Assembly: GCA_963790505.1 (NCBI GenBank)
Contig: CAWBOT010000004.1
Coordinates: 1,240,001 to 1,304,000 of the forward strand
DNA from: Acidisarcina sp963790505
GTDB lineage: Bacteria; Acidobacteriota; Terriglobia; Terriglobales; Acidobacteriaceae
Length of the DNA: 64,000 bases
Direction of reading: 5' to 3'
Notes under the pieces: generated by a model
What the model was told of the DNA's origin: nothing
Database searches by the model: none
Seen by the model: only the letters and a program-made list of their open reading frames with translations
In this document: positions 1-8,358 of the stretch, piece after piece
Layout: each line of letters begins with the position of its first letter
How positions within the stretch are numbered: the stretch's first letter is position 1
Translations under genes and position numbers: made by a program

Positions 1-58
1 CATCTGCCCTCTCAAAGCCCAGGATTCAGCAGGCGGGGTACTCTGAAGGGGGAGCATC

Positions 59-1135
59 ATGGCAGATACCGGACAAGAGGTCGAAGCGGCACTGGAATTG
101 CCCGGCGACGATACAGGCGACGGGCCCGAGACACGGGAGTTCCGGGTCACGCCGGATTTTGCCGGACGCCGCCTCGACCAGTTCCTGGTCGCCAGTTTGG
201 ACGGCATCAGCCGCTCGCGCATCCAGCTGCTGCTCGACCAGGGCGGCATCACCCTCGACGGCAAGCAGGCCAAAGCATCGCATAAATTGCACGGGAATGA
301 GACGATCCTGGTCACCGGCGAGGCCCAACCCGCGCCGTTGCGAGCGGTTCCTGAGGAGATTCCTCTCGATATTGTCTTCGAGGACGAGGACCTCGCGGTG
401 ATCAACAAGCCTGCGGGGATGATGGTCCACGCCGGAGCCGGCTCGACCGACGACGATCGCAACAAAGGCACGCTGGTGAATGCGCTGTTGCATCATTTCC
501 AGTCCCTCTCGACGACTGGTGGCGATTTGCGCCCGGGGATCGTTCATCGCCTCGACAAAGAGACCAGCGGCCTGATCATTGTTGCCAAGAACGATCGCAC
601 TCATCAGGCGCTGTCGGAGATGTTCTCCAGCCGCAGCCTCGGCAAGACGTATCTCGCGCTGGTGCATGGCGATCTCAAGCAGGAGTCGGGCACGATCAAT
701 GCGGCGGTCAGCCGCGATGTTGTGCGCCGCACGCGTATGACGACGCGGCGGACCGACAGCGGTCGCACGGCGATCTCACATTACAAGGTGCTGCGCCGTT
801 TGAATACTCGATTTGGCCGCTTCACCCTGGTCTCGGTGCGGATTGAGACAGGGCGGACGCACCAGATCCGCGTGCATATGGCGTCGATCGGGCACCCGGT
901 CGTCGGGGACAGGCTGTATGGCGCGCCCGCGGCGATTCAGCTCGCAGGGGCCGCGACTGGTCGCAAGAAAAAGACGGCCGAGGCGAGCGTAGAGAGTCTT
1001 TCCCTGGATCGAAATTTCCTTCACGCGGCGCAGCTTGAGTTTGCGCATCCGCGGACCGGAAAGGAGCTTGTGCTGAAGTCAGAGCTTCCGGCCGAGTTGA
1101 CGGAGTTCCTGGCGTTGCTGGAAAGAGAAGAGTAA
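59..1135 (+). CDS. rluD: RluA/RluD-family 23S rRNA pseudouridine synthase
   Basis: The 358-residue product isomerises uridine to pseudouridine in large-subunit rRNA. An S4 RNA-binding domain is visible at about residues 37-85 (RRLDQFLV...SRSRIQLLLDQGGITLDGK). The catalytic domain follows, with the family motif HRLDKETSG at 163-171 in which Asp166 is the catalytic residue. Later come KTYLALVHG and the GRTHQIRVHM motif. The ATG at 59 is preceded by a GAAGGGGGA Shine-Dalgarno at 45-53. The N-terminal 28 residues are an acidic extension before the S4 domain. RluD is the best fit (S4 plus RluA-type domain), but RluC would share these motifs, so the exact rRNA target is inferred. Confidence 0.93.
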   Translation: MADTGQEVEAALELPGDDTGDGPETREFRVTPDFAGRRLDQFLVASLDGISRSRIQLLLDQGGITLDGKQAKASHKLHGNETILVTGEAQPAPLRAVPEEIPLDIVFEDEDLAVINKPAGMMVHAGAGSTDDDRNKGTLVNALLHHFQSLSTTGGDLRPGIVHRLDKETSGLIIVAKNDRTHQALSEMFSSRSLGKTYLALVHGDLKQESGTINAAVSRDVVRRTRMTTRRTDSGRTAISHYKVLRRLNTRFGRFTLVSVRIETGRTHQIRVHMASIGHPVVGDRLYGAPAAIQLAGAATGRKKKTAEASVESLSLDRNFLHAAQLEFAHPRTGKELVLKSELPAELTEFLALLEREE

Positions 1136-1200
1136 CAATCGCAGCGCAACGATTTCTGCTTAAGACACTGATGCGAGATTGGAACTGGTTCCGGCGAACC

Positions 1201-2169
1201 TCAATATCCCAGCCTCTTGTTCACAATATTTTGTAACGCCTCGCCCTTGCGGAAACGCTCGTATTGGGCAATGAAAAACTTCATCGCGTTATCGAGCCAG
1301 TCGGGTGTGTTATCCGCGCAGTGGGGTGAGAAGAGCACATTCTCCATCGCGTAGAGCGGACTGTCCGGGGGAACCGGCTCGTGCTCGAAGACATCGAGGC
1401 CGGCGCCTTTGATCTTTCCTGCGGCTAACGCCTGGGTCATGGCGGCTTCATCGATCACCGGGCCGCGGCCGACGTTAATGATGACCGCATCCGGCTTCAT
1501 CGCGGCGAACTCTGCTTCGCCAATCATGTGATGTGTTTCCGCGGTCAAAGGCGCGGCGACCACCACGTAGTCGCAGGCCGCGATCATGTTGAGTAAATCG
1601 CTGGTAGCGTACATCCTCTCTACCGGGCCGAGATCGCTCCCCGGCGCCGGCAGATGGCGCTTCAGCGCGAATACCTTCATCCCCATTGCCTTGGCCCGCC
1701 ATGCGACCTCACGCCCGATGTCCCCGTAGCCGACGATGCCAACGGTCTTGCCTGAGATCGGCAACACATCGAAGGGTTCCCATTTGGCAGCGGCCTGATT
1801 ACGGATCATGCGCCTAAAATCCTTTGCGAAATACAGCATCGCGGCGAGCGCGAACTCGCCCAGAGGCGGGCTGAAGACGCCGGAGCCATTGGTAAGGGTC
1901 ACCGGGCTCTCGATGATTTCGGGAAAGAGGAAGGCATCCAGGCCGGCGTTGCGCGAATGCACCCAGGTGAGTTTCGGCGCCATGAGAAAAGCAGCGCGGT
2001 TCAGTTCCCGTGGCGCCGACCAATTGAGCATTACCGCGGCCTCCGGGGCGGCAGCTGCGAAGTCTTCGGCGGCGTTCCCGACGACGACCCGTGCGTACGC
2101 GCGCAGTTGATCGAGATACTCCGGCTTGGGGCCGGCTCCTTTAGAAGTGATGAGAATGGTGTCGCCCAT
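1201..2169 (-). CDS. D-2-hydroxyacid dehydrogenase (NAD(P)-dependent)
   Basis: The 322-residue protein is of the D-isomer-specific 2-hydroxyacid dehydrogenase family, which reduces 2-oxoacids to D-2-hydroxyacids. The Rossmann dinucleotide motif GYGDIG is at 147-152. The conserved Arg235 lies in NVGRGPVID, the Glu lies in DVFEHEP (about 262-264), and the catalytic His283 is in FSPHCADN. The open frame extends 36 codons further upstream, but the alignment-worthy N-terminus starts at MGDTILITS, so I place the start at 2169; no strong Shine-Dalgarno is visible. The substrate cannot be read from sequence (glyoxylate/hydroxypyruvate reductase-like). It is convergent with rluD and transcribed away from the PadR gene. 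Confidence 0.88.
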   Translation of the reverse strand: MGDTILITSKGAGPKPEYLDQLRAYARVVVGNAAEDFAAAAPEAAVMLNWSAPRELNRAAFLMAPKLTWVHSRNAGLDAFLFPEIIESPVTLTNGSGVFSPPLGEFALAAMLYFAKDFRRMIRNQAAAKWEPFDVLPISGKTVGIVGYGDIGREVAWRAKAMGMKVFALKRHLPAPGSDLGPVERMYATSDLLNMIAACDYVVVAAPLTAETHHMIGEAEFAAMKPDAVIINVGRGPVIDEAAMTQALAAGKIKGAGLDVFEHEPVPPDSPLYAMENVLFSPHCADNTPDWLDNAMKFFIAQYERFRKGEALQNIVNKRLGY

Positions 2170-2286
2170 GAGTGAAAACCTACCACAGAGCCGGGGTGGT
2201 TCACTTGCAAGCGTCGTCGGAACGTAAGTCCCCCGCTTCGCTCCGGGAGAAGACGAGAATTGTTGCGATGGAAACAAATATTCTCC

Positions 2287-2315
2287 TTGACAGCCTAGGA
2301 GAGCCGCGGGATACT
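2287..2315 (+). promoter_or_regulatory. sigma-70-type promoter of the PadR-permease operon
   Basis: A perfect -35 hexamer TTGACA lies at 2287-2292. After a 17-base spacer comes a -10-like GATACT at 2310-2315 (4 of 6 consensus matches). It is followed within 26 bases by the TTG start of the PadR gene. The -10 box overlaps the left arm of the inverted repeat described as the PadR operator. Confidence 0.7.
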
Positions 2316-2332
2316 CCTAGTTAATCTAGGAG
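2294..2332 (+). promoter_or_regulatory. probable PadR operator: inverted repeat plus an extra half-site
   Basis: A perfect inverted repeat CTCCTAG-N5-CTAGGAG occupies 2314-2332. A third copy of the half-site (CTAGGAG, inside CCTAGGAG) lies in the promoter spacer at 2295-2301. The repeat overlaps the -10 box and covers the likely transcription start. Its right arm ends in AGGAG (2328-2332), 8 bases before the TTG start, so it doubles as the Shine-Dalgarno. PadR regulators commonly repress their own operon by binding such palindromes; binding here is inferred. Confidence 0.65.
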
Positions 2333-2340
2333 ACGGCGCG

Positions 2341-2682
2341 TTGGGTAAGCAAATCGATCTGTTGCAGGGCACTCTGGACATGCTCATTCTCAAAGCGGTT
2401 TCGCTCGGCCCGCTCCACGGATACGGGGTGCTGTTGCGCATTCAGCAAATCTCCGCCGGCCAGTTGGAGATCCAGCAGGGGTCGCTCTATCCCGCCCTCT
2501 ACAGGCTGGAGCACCAGGGATGGATCGCGAGCGAGTGGGGCGAGTCAGAGAACAACCGCAAAGCGAAGTTCTATCAGCTCACGGCGGCCGGCCGAAAGCA
2601 GCTGCGCGCCGAGAGCGAGAAGTGGAATCGGATGGCAGGGCTGATTGGCGGCATTCTGAGCATGAAGGCGGGCGAGATATGA
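2341..2682 (+). CDS. PadR-family transcriptional regulator (acidobacterial type)
   Basis: The 113-residue protein is the winged-helix type that in Acidobacteria precedes ADOP permeases. The conserved PadR core is visible: LLQGTLDMLILKAVSLGPLHGYG at the N-terminus, then QGSLYPALYRLEHQGWI (recognition helix and wing) and FYQLTAAGRKQL. It starts with TTG at 2341, supported by the AGGAG at 2328-2332; no better ATG exists. Its stop overlaps the permease start (ATGA at 2679-2682), which implies translational coupling. It probably represses its own operon through the adjacent palindrome, with an inducer that the sequence does not show. Confidence 0.92.
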   Translation: MGKQIDLLQGTLDMLILKAVSLGPLHGYGVLLRIQQISAGQLEIQQGSLYPALYRLEHQGWIASEWGESENNRKAKFYQLTAAGRKQLRAESEKWNRMAGLIGGILSMKAGEI

Positions 2683-5426
2683 AGCGAATGGCGCGACTCC
2701 GCTCCTGGATTCGAGCAACGATGCATCGCTCCCGGATCGACGCAGAGATGCAGGCCGAGTTGCACTTCCACATCGAGAGCTATGCTGCGGACCTGATGCG
2801 CAGCGGCCTCACGCGCGATGAGGCTCTGCGTCGCGCCCGACTCGAACTCGGATCGGTCGAGGCGCGGAAGGAAGACTGCCGCGAGTCGCTCGGGCTGCGC
2901 TTGTGGGACGACTTGCTTGCCGACCTGAGTTACGGCCTGCGGATGCTGAAGAAATCCCCCGGCTTCACGACCATCGCAGTGGTCTCGCTGGCTCTGGGCA
3001 TCGGCGCGAACACGATCATTTTCACTATTGCCAAGCAGGCAATGCTCGATCGCCTGGCGGTGCCGCATCCCGAGCAACTGCGGTTGCTCACATTGGATAT
3101 CGAGAGAAAAAACAGCCCGATTCGCGGAATGTGGGGCAGCTTCTATCCGGGGCCAAACGGCGCAATGCAGACGACTTCGTTCTCGTACCCCGTTTACCAG
3201 ATCTTGCGGGAGCAGAACCACAGCCTCGAAGAGCTCTTCGCCTTCAAGGATCTCGGCGGTTACAACCGGCTCACCGTCACGAGCGACGGCCACGCCGAAG
3301 CGGTCACCGGGCAACTCGTCTCCGGGAACTACTATCAGCAGCTTGGCGTCAGCCCGGCTCTAGGTCGCCCGATCCAGGCATCGGACGATGCAAAGCCGGG
3401 CGAAGGAACGGTTGTGGTGATCAGTGACGGCATTTGGGCGCGGCTCTTCGGCCGTTCCCCGTCGGTCATCGGCAAGACCATTCAACTCAACCTCATCCCG
3501 TTTACCATCGTGGGGGTCAATCCGCCGGGATTCACCGGCGCAGCCAGCGTGCAGACATCCCCGGATGTCTTTGTGCCCCTCAGTATGCAGCCGCTCTTGG
3601 TGCCCCAGGGAAAGCACTCGCTGCTGACGAACAAGGACATGTGGTGGCTGCAGATCATGGGCCGCGCTAAGCCAGGGGTTTCCAACGCGGCTGTGGTCGC
3701 TGAATTCTCCGTCAACCTTGACCATGCGATGCGGGCGACTTTGCCGATAGCGAAAGATTCCTCTCTGCCGGTTCTTACATTGCCCTCTGGCAGCCGGGGT
3801 TTGAACCAGTCCGGCAAGAACATGGGGACACAGATATATGTCCTGTTGTCGCTGGCGGGTCTGGTGCTGCTGCTGGCCTGCGCGAATATCGCCAACCTGT
3901 TGCTGGCCCGCTCCGCGATGCGACAGCGCGAGGTCAGCGTTCGTATGGCGCTGGGCGCGAGCCGGGGCCGCATACTGCGTCAGGCCTTTACCGAGAGCCT
4001 GCTGCTCTCGGGCATAGGCGGTGCTGCCGGTTTCCTGCTGGGCTACCTGGGGCGCGATGCCATCCCGCGCCTTATGTCCAGCTCGTGGGAGCCGCGAGCC
4101 ATGTATAGCCGCTTCGATTGGAAGATATTCGCCTTCACCACCGGCATTTCTCTGCTTACTGGACTGCTCTTCGGCCTCGCTCCCGCGCTACAGTCCTCGC
4201 GCAGTGGCGTTAGCGCAAGTCTGAAAGAGAGTGCGGCCACGGCCACCAAACGCCGCCGGGGAATCGCCGGCAAAGCCATCGTGGTGTTTCAAATATCGCT
4301 CTCGATGCTCCTCGTGGTCGGCGCGGGCCTCTTCGCCCGGACACTTTTCAACCTGAGCAAGACTGAGATTGGCTTTCGACCGGACAACATTTTGCTATTC
4401 CATCTCCGGCCGCCGCGCTCCCGGTATCCTTCGCCGAAAAACGTCGAAGTGGCGAGCCGGATTGAAGAAAGGCTGGCAAGCGTTCCGGGCGTGGATTCGG
4501 TCACGCTCTCCGCCGAGCCGTTGCTGGCCAACAGTATGTCGAACGATCAGTTCGTCCCTGACGGCCAGCCTCCGGTAGCGAACGGCGACGACCAGCAGGC
4601 GGACTTCAACCTGGTGGGCAATGATTTCTTTGCCACCATGAAAATGCCGATCGTGGCCGGGAGGGGCTTCAACGCCGGTGACACAGAGAGCTCTCCCAAG
4701 GTCGCGGTGATCAATCAAACCCTCGCCCGCAAGTTCTTTCCCCGCGGCGATCCGTTGGGCAAGACGTTCAATGAAGACCACATCCGAATCGTTGGCATCA
4801 GCGCGGACGCGAAGTACGACTCCCTGCGTGACGAGACGCTGCCGACCTTCTACCTCCCATACCGGCAAGCGCCCGAGCAGATGACTGGAGGCCCAACGTT
4901 CGAGGTGCGGCTGAAGACCAGCCCCGAGGGAGCGTTACCTGCGATCCGCACCGCAGTCGCTTCCATCGACAAAGACCTTCCGCTGATCGATGTTCGTACC
5001 CAGACAGAGCAGATCGACGAACTTCTCTCCCACGAGCGGCTCTTCGCGGCGCTGACCGGGGGATTTGGGGGGCTTGCACTCACTCTCGCCTGTGTCGGCA
5101 TCTACGGCATCATGGCCTACACCGTCGCAAGGCGGATCAACGAGATCGGGATCCGCATGGCGCTCGGTGCTCAAACCGGCCAGGTATTGCGCATGGTGCT
5201 GGGTGAGGCTTCGTGGCTGGCGCTGCTCGGTATTGGGATTGGCCTGGGGTGCGCCCTTTGGCTCACCCGCTTTCTCGCGACGCTGCTCTACGGCCTCAAG
5301 CCCAGCGATCCGGGCACACTGATTGGGGCGGCCGTATTGCTGCTGGCTACGGCCCTCGCCGCAGGCTGGGCGCCCGCGTGGCGTGCGTCGCAAGTGCAGC
5401 CGATGGAAGCGCTGCGCCACGAATAG
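2679..5426 (+). CDS. ADOP-family duplicated orphan permease (MacB_PCD/FtsX twice)
   Basis: The 915-residue inner-membrane protein contains two FtsX-type permease modules fused in tandem. This is the architecture known as acidobacterial duplicated orphan permease. After a soluble prefix (about residues 1-85, DAEMQAELHFHIESYAADLMRSGLTRDEALRRA) comes a transmembrane helix (AVVSLALGIGANTIIF), a periplasmic MacB_PCD domain, three helices (LLSLAGLVLLLACANIANLLLA onward), then the second copy (FQISLSMLLVVGAGLFARTL, periplasmic domain, LALTLACVGIYGIMAYTVARR). No ATPase is encoded alongside, as is usual for this family. The start is the ATG overlapping the PadR stop; a longer upstream frame lies inside padR and is not used. 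Substrate unknown. Confidence 0.9.
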   Translation: MKRMARLRSWIRATMHRSRIDAEMQAELHFHIESYAADLMRSGLTRDEALRRARLELGSVEARKEDCRESLGLRLWDDLLADLSYGLRMLKKSPGFTTIAVVSLALGIGANTIIFTIAKQAMLDRLAVPHPEQLRLLTLDIERKNSPIRGMWGSFYPGPNGAMQTTSFSYPVYQILREQNHSLEELFAFKDLGGYNRLTVTSDGHAEAVTGQLVSGNYYQQLGVSPALGRPIQASDDAKPGEGTVVVISDGIWARLFGRSPSVIGKTIQLNLIPFTIVGVNPPGFTGAASVQTSPDVFVPLSMQPLLVPQGKHSLLTNKDMWWLQIMGRAKPGVSNAAVVAEFSVNLDHAMRATLPIAKDSSLPVLTLPSGSRGLNQSGKNMGTQIYVLLSLAGLVLLLACANIANLLLARSAMRQREVSVRMALGASRGRILRQAFTESLLLSGIGGAAGFLLGYLGRDAIPRLMSSSWEPRAMYSRFDWKIFAFTTGISLLTGLLFGLAPALQSSRSGVSASLKESAATATKRRRGIAGKAIVVFQISLSMLLVVGAGLFARTLFNLSKTEIGFRPDNILLFHLRPPRSRYPSPKNVEVASRIEERLASVPGVDSVTLSAEPLLANSMSNDQFVPDGQPPVANGDDQQADFNLVGNDFFATMKMPIVAGRGFNAGDTESSPKVAVINQTLARKFFPRGDPLGKTFNEDHIRIVGISADAKYDSLRDETLPTFYLPYRQAPEQMTGGPTFEVRLKTSPEGALPAIRTAVASIDKDLPLIDVRTQTEQIDELLSHERLFAALTGGFGGLALTLACVGIYGIMAYTVARRINEIGIRMALGAQTGQVLRMVLGEASWLALLGIGIGLGCALWLTRFLATLLYGLKPSDPGTLIGAAVLLLATALAAGWAPAWRASQVQPMEALRHE

Positions 5427-5867
5427 CGGGATCATCGCGCGCTTAGGCAGGCGAATTCAATGTCGACGATGGCCGAGGATTTTGTTCCGCGCGGTAATCT
5501 CGGGCTGATCCGCTATTGGAGGTTCCTGCTCCGCGCAAGCGGACCTCTGCTCTTGGGAAGGTTCAGGGCCACGGGAAAGCTGGCAAACATCCGCTCATGA
5601 CATTGCCGACATCGCACCGGAAGCTGTAACGCGAGCAACCGAACAATGTCCCCTCTATGGAAGGAGGAGCGTCGCAAATCCGGCGATGAACAGTGCGAGC
5701 AAAGCATAGAATTGCACCTGTTTCGGTGAAAAAGTATTCATTGACTCAAGCCTGGACTATGGGTAATCAAACTGCAGACACCTTAGCACGGTTTTTCCAT
5801 GCGGCCTGCATTATTTTGCGGTAATGTATGGCAGCACCATGGCACTTCATGGTGGCGGAGGTTCGGC
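5427..5867. other. intergenic region without a confident gene
   Basis: The 441 bases between the permease and the zinc-ribbon gene show no conserved coding frame on either strand. The only notable content is a possible 28-residue membrane peptide on the minus strand (listed separately). I see no clear terminator after the permease. Confidence 0.5.
5655..5741 (-). CDS. possible 28-residue single-pass membrane peptide
   Basis: A short minus-strand frame beginning MNTFSPKQVQFYALLALFIA encodes an 8-residue polar N-terminus. It is followed by one hydrophobic segment (FYALLALFIAGFATLLL) that ends in Pro and a stop. This is the composition of a bona fide tiny membrane protein. However, there is no convincing Shine-Dalgarno (only GAG about 5 bases before the ATG), and a frame of this length can occur by chance. 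Low confidence. Confidence 0.25.
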   Translation of the reverse strand: MNTFSPKQVQFYALLALFIAGFATLLLP

Positions 5868-6134
5868 ATGGTCTGGGATGTTTCGTTCACCTGCGACATT
5901 TGCGGCAAGAAAAAGGCAGACGCCAACCACTGGTGGATGGTGGTGCTCGGTGATGTTCCTTGCTTTGAACAAGACCAGCCTCACCAGCGCTTCACGCTGA
6001 TGCCGTGGAACCCGGCCGAGAGCCGCAATCCCGACATGTACCATCTCTGCGGTCAGGGATGCGCGACGCAGGCCATGACCCGCTTCATGAGCGACGGGGT
6101 CATTCTTCCTGAGGTCGGCGAGATCGCCTCGTAA
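5868..6134 (+). CDS. small zinc-ribbon-like protein of unknown function
   Basis: The 88-residue cytoplasmic protein has a CDICGKKK pair (Cys9, Cys12) near the N-terminus and a HLCGQGC group (His59, Cys61, Cys65) near the C-terminus. This suggests one bound metal ion joining both ends. The region between is rich in Trp and Pro (ANHWWMVVLGD, TLMPWNP). The start at 5868 is chosen because GGAGGT lies at 5857-5862, while the longer frame from 5799 has no ribosome-binding site. I do not recognise a named family. It is convergent with the MerR gene 45 bases downstream. Confidence 0.65.
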   Translation: MVWDVSFTCDICGKKKADANHWWMVVLGDVPCFEQDQPHQRFTLMPWNPAESRNPDMYHLCGQGCATQAMTRFMSDGVILPEVGEIAS

Positions 6135-6179
6135 AGGGCTGAACAGGAACCGTCTGCTTCGGGCTGCGCGGCTCGGAGA

Positions 6180-6662
6180 CTACAACTCGAAAAGTGCGCC
6201 CGGCTTGCGCTCCGCCGGCACGCGTGAAGCGCGGGCACGCACGACAGTTCCCGGCGGCGCGGAAAGAATGGCCGCCAGCTCGCGCAACTCTTTCCTGACC
6301 TTTTCGAGCCCGCCTGCGGCTGCATTGGCGCCGGGGACGGGAAGCGGTAGCTCCGGACCAGCCGAGCGCTTGCGCGTCTCTCTCGCCTCGGCCTGAAAGA
6401 CCTGCCGCGCCCCCGGTATCGTGTAGCCCTCGTCATAGAGGAGCCGCTTGATCCGCAGCGTCAGTTCAACGTCGCGCCTCCGATAAAGGCGCTGCCCGGT
6501 ACCACTCTTGTTCGGCTTAAGCTGCGGGAATTCGCTCTCCCAAAACCGCAAAACGTAGGCCGGAACCTCACACAGACGGGCAACATCGCCGATGCGGAAA
6601 TAGAGCTTGTCGGGAATTTCTAACGGCGAGCTTCGACGCTGCTGAGAGGTCGGGATCGACAT
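6180..6662 (-). CDS. MerR-family transcriptional regulator
   Basis: The 160-residue protein has the MerR winged helix-turn-helix at about residues 18-88: LYFRIGDVARLCEVPAYVLRFWESEF, then RLYRRRDVELTLRIKRLLYDEGYTIPGARQVF. The wording 'PAYVLRFWESEFPQLKPNKS...GQRLYRRRDVE' is typical of the MerR relatives that sit in conserved housekeeping loci of many phyla. These lack the Cys ligands of metal-sensing MerRs. The C-terminal half is a low-complexity, possibly coiled linker (GLEKVRKELRELAAIL) rather than a recognised effector domain. The effector is unknown. Confidence 0.87.
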   Translation of the reverse strand: MSIPTSQQRRSSPLEIPDKLYFRIGDVARLCEVPAYVLRFWESEFPQLKPNKSGTGQRLYRRRDVELTLRIKRLLYDEGYTIPGARQVFQAEARETRKRSAGPELPLPVPGANAAAGGLEKVRKELRELAAILSAPPGTVVRARASRVPAERKPGALFEL

Positions 6663-6935
6663 GCTGGGGCCGGAGCGGAGTTCGTGAAATCCGCCCTTCC
6701 TGTAAAGTATAGGCCGGACGAGGGAGTTCCATCCCTGATTTTTTTAGCTTCGGCAGGGCGCCTGCACCTGCGGGCTCGCTTTAACCGCAGCGAGAATGGG
6801 CCGTTCGGCGCCCGCATTCCCGCTATATATTGAGATGCTGCGGTAAATGGATCGCCGTTGACGCGCCGTTTGGCCACGGCGAGGGGAACGCAAACCCACT
6901 AGTTTGCGTAGTAAATCACAGCGGGAGAGATTGCC

Positions 6936-7547
6936 ATGATGGTGTCGAGCAGCTTTAGATTCGTTACGTTTTCCGCACTCCTTGCTGTCGCCGGGGCGCT
7001 CTGTGTGGGCTGCAGAATCGACGTGGACAAAGCCAAAAACGGTGAAGACAAAAACGTCAAGATCGATACGCCTCTAGGCGGCCTGCATGTAAGCTCGGAC
7101 GGCACCAGCGCGGCGGACATCGGACTGCCTGTCTATCCCGGCGCGCAGCTGTCCCAGGATAAGCAGGGCGACAAGTCGGCAGACATCCACTTCGGTTTCG
7201 GCGACTGGCAATTCCGCCTGAAGGTGGTGAAATACAAAAGCTCCGACTCGCCGGATAAAGTCCTGGCCTTTTACAAGAAGTCGCTTGGCCGCTATGGCGA
7301 TGTTATCGAGTGCAGCGGCAAGAGCGCGGTCGGCACCCCAACGATGACCAGCGAAGGGCTGACCTGTGACGATTCCGGCGACAGCCACGAGGTGAAGTTG
7401 GACGAATCGCAGTCGCTGAAGGCCGGCTCGAAGCACCACCAGCACATCGTGGGCATCGAGAAGAGTGACGGTTCGGGGACGACGTTCAGCCTGGTCGAGC
7501 TCGACCTTCCCGCCAATTCCGACGGCGGCAAAGCGCAGACGAACTAA
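6936..7547 (+). CDS. putative lipoprotein of unknown function
   Basis: The 203-residue protein has an N-terminal export signal (MMVSSSFRFVTFSALLAVAG) followed by ALCVGC, where Cys is the probable lipidated residue; Cys at the -3 position of the lipobox is atypical. The mature part has a segment IGLPVYPGAQ followed by DIHFGFGDWQFRLKVVKYKSSDSPDKVLAFYKKSLGRYG. That pattern is seen in several acidobacterial exported proteins that bind or assemble at the envelope, but its function is unknown. GGGAGAG at 6922-6928 precedes the ATG by 7 bases. The start could also be the second ATG at 6939. Confidence 0.7.
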   Translation: MMVSSSFRFVTFSALLAVAGALCVGCRIDVDKAKNGEDKNVKIDTPLGGLHVSSDGTSAADIGLPVYPGAQLSQDKQGDKSADIHFGFGDWQFRLKVVKYKSSDSPDKVLAFYKKSLGRYGDVIECSGKSAVGTPTMTSEGLTCDDSGDSHEVKLDESQSLKAGSKHHQHIVGIEKSDGSGTTFSLVELDLPANSDGGKAQTN

Positions 7548-7602
7548 GACCGGGCGCTGCGTCTCGGCTGCTTTTGGTGAGCGATGAGATACTTGCAGAG
7601 GA

Positions 7603-8280
7603 ATGGTCAAAGATTGTCATCGCTGCGGTACTCCTCTCGCCTCCCCTGAGGCCTTTTGCTCGGCCTGCGGCGCGCCGCAATTGCGGTATGAGTCCGATGT
7701 GGAGAGCATTGAAGACGGTGCGACGCCGGACGCTCCCGCATTGCGCGATATCCAGTGGAGGGCGGCGATCGGCGCGGCCCTGACTTTTGCCGTGCCGGTC
7801 GGGGTTCTCTGTTCTCCGGTTGTGCCCATACTCTCGGGCGGGTGCTGCTTGTGGATCGTTGGCGGCGCGGTCGCGGCGGTGGGGCTTTACCAGCGCCGTT
7901 CCGCAATCCGTGTCCTGCCTCGCCCAGTTGGGGTGCGAATTGGAATGATGATCGGCTTGATGGCGGCTGCGGTTACGTCTGCTTTCAATGCCGGTGCGAT
8001 GATCTTTGAGCGCTACGTCCTTCATGGCGGAGACGCCATGGAGAAGAGCTACCAGGCGACCATGGAACAAGTCTCGGTCGCCACCGCGCAGCTCTCCCCC
8101 GGCTCGCCGGCCGAGGTCCGCGACGCAATGCAGTTCCTGCTCTCTCCGGACGGCCGCGCCGCTTCGGTGCTGCTCACCGCGGTGCTTTCAACGATCGGCA
8201 TCACACTCTTCTCGGTGATTGGCGGCGCGCTGGGCACGCGCATTTTTTCCGGACGGAGTGCCTCTCTGCGAAACCCCTGA
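7603..8280 (+). CDS. zinc-ribbon membrane protein of unknown function
   Basis: The 225-residue protein starts with a zinc ribbon (CHRCG at about 5-9 and CSACG at about 19-23; two CxxC pairs). An acidic linker follows, then four probable transmembrane segments, for example ALTFAVPVGVLCSPVVPIL, GGCCLWIVGGAVAAVGLY, IGMMIGLMAAAVTSAFNAG and a C-terminal VLLTAVLSTIGITLFSVIGGALG. Such zinc_ribbon_2 plus membrane-domain proteins are common in Acidobacteria and have no assigned role. AGAGGA directly precedes the ATG. It lies 55 bases after the lipoprotein gene and may be co-transcribed with it. Confidence 0.75.
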   Translation: MVKDCHRCGTPLASPEAFCSACGAPQLRYESDVESIEDGATPDAPALRDIQWRAAIGAALTFAVPVGVLCSPVVPILSGGCCLWIVGGAVAAVGLYQRRSAIRVLPRPVGVRIGMMIGLMAAAVTSAFNAGAMIFERYVLHGGDAMEKSYQATMEQVSVATAQLSPGSPAEVRDAMQFLLSPDGRAASVLLTAVLSTIGITLFSVIGGALGTRIFSGRSASLRNP

Positions 8281-8358
8281 GCGTCGAAGGCGCGACGACA
8301 CCAGAGTGCGGCGCGCCTGCCGCCAGAATGCAAACTAACACTTGAGAGAACAGGCGGG

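Noticed and set aside
2520..2678. Upstream extension of the permease frame
   Set aside because: It lies within padR in another frame; the ATGA overlap gives the real start.
5513..5707. 64-residue minus-strand frame after the ADOP gene
   Set aside because: No conserved features or ribosome-binding site.
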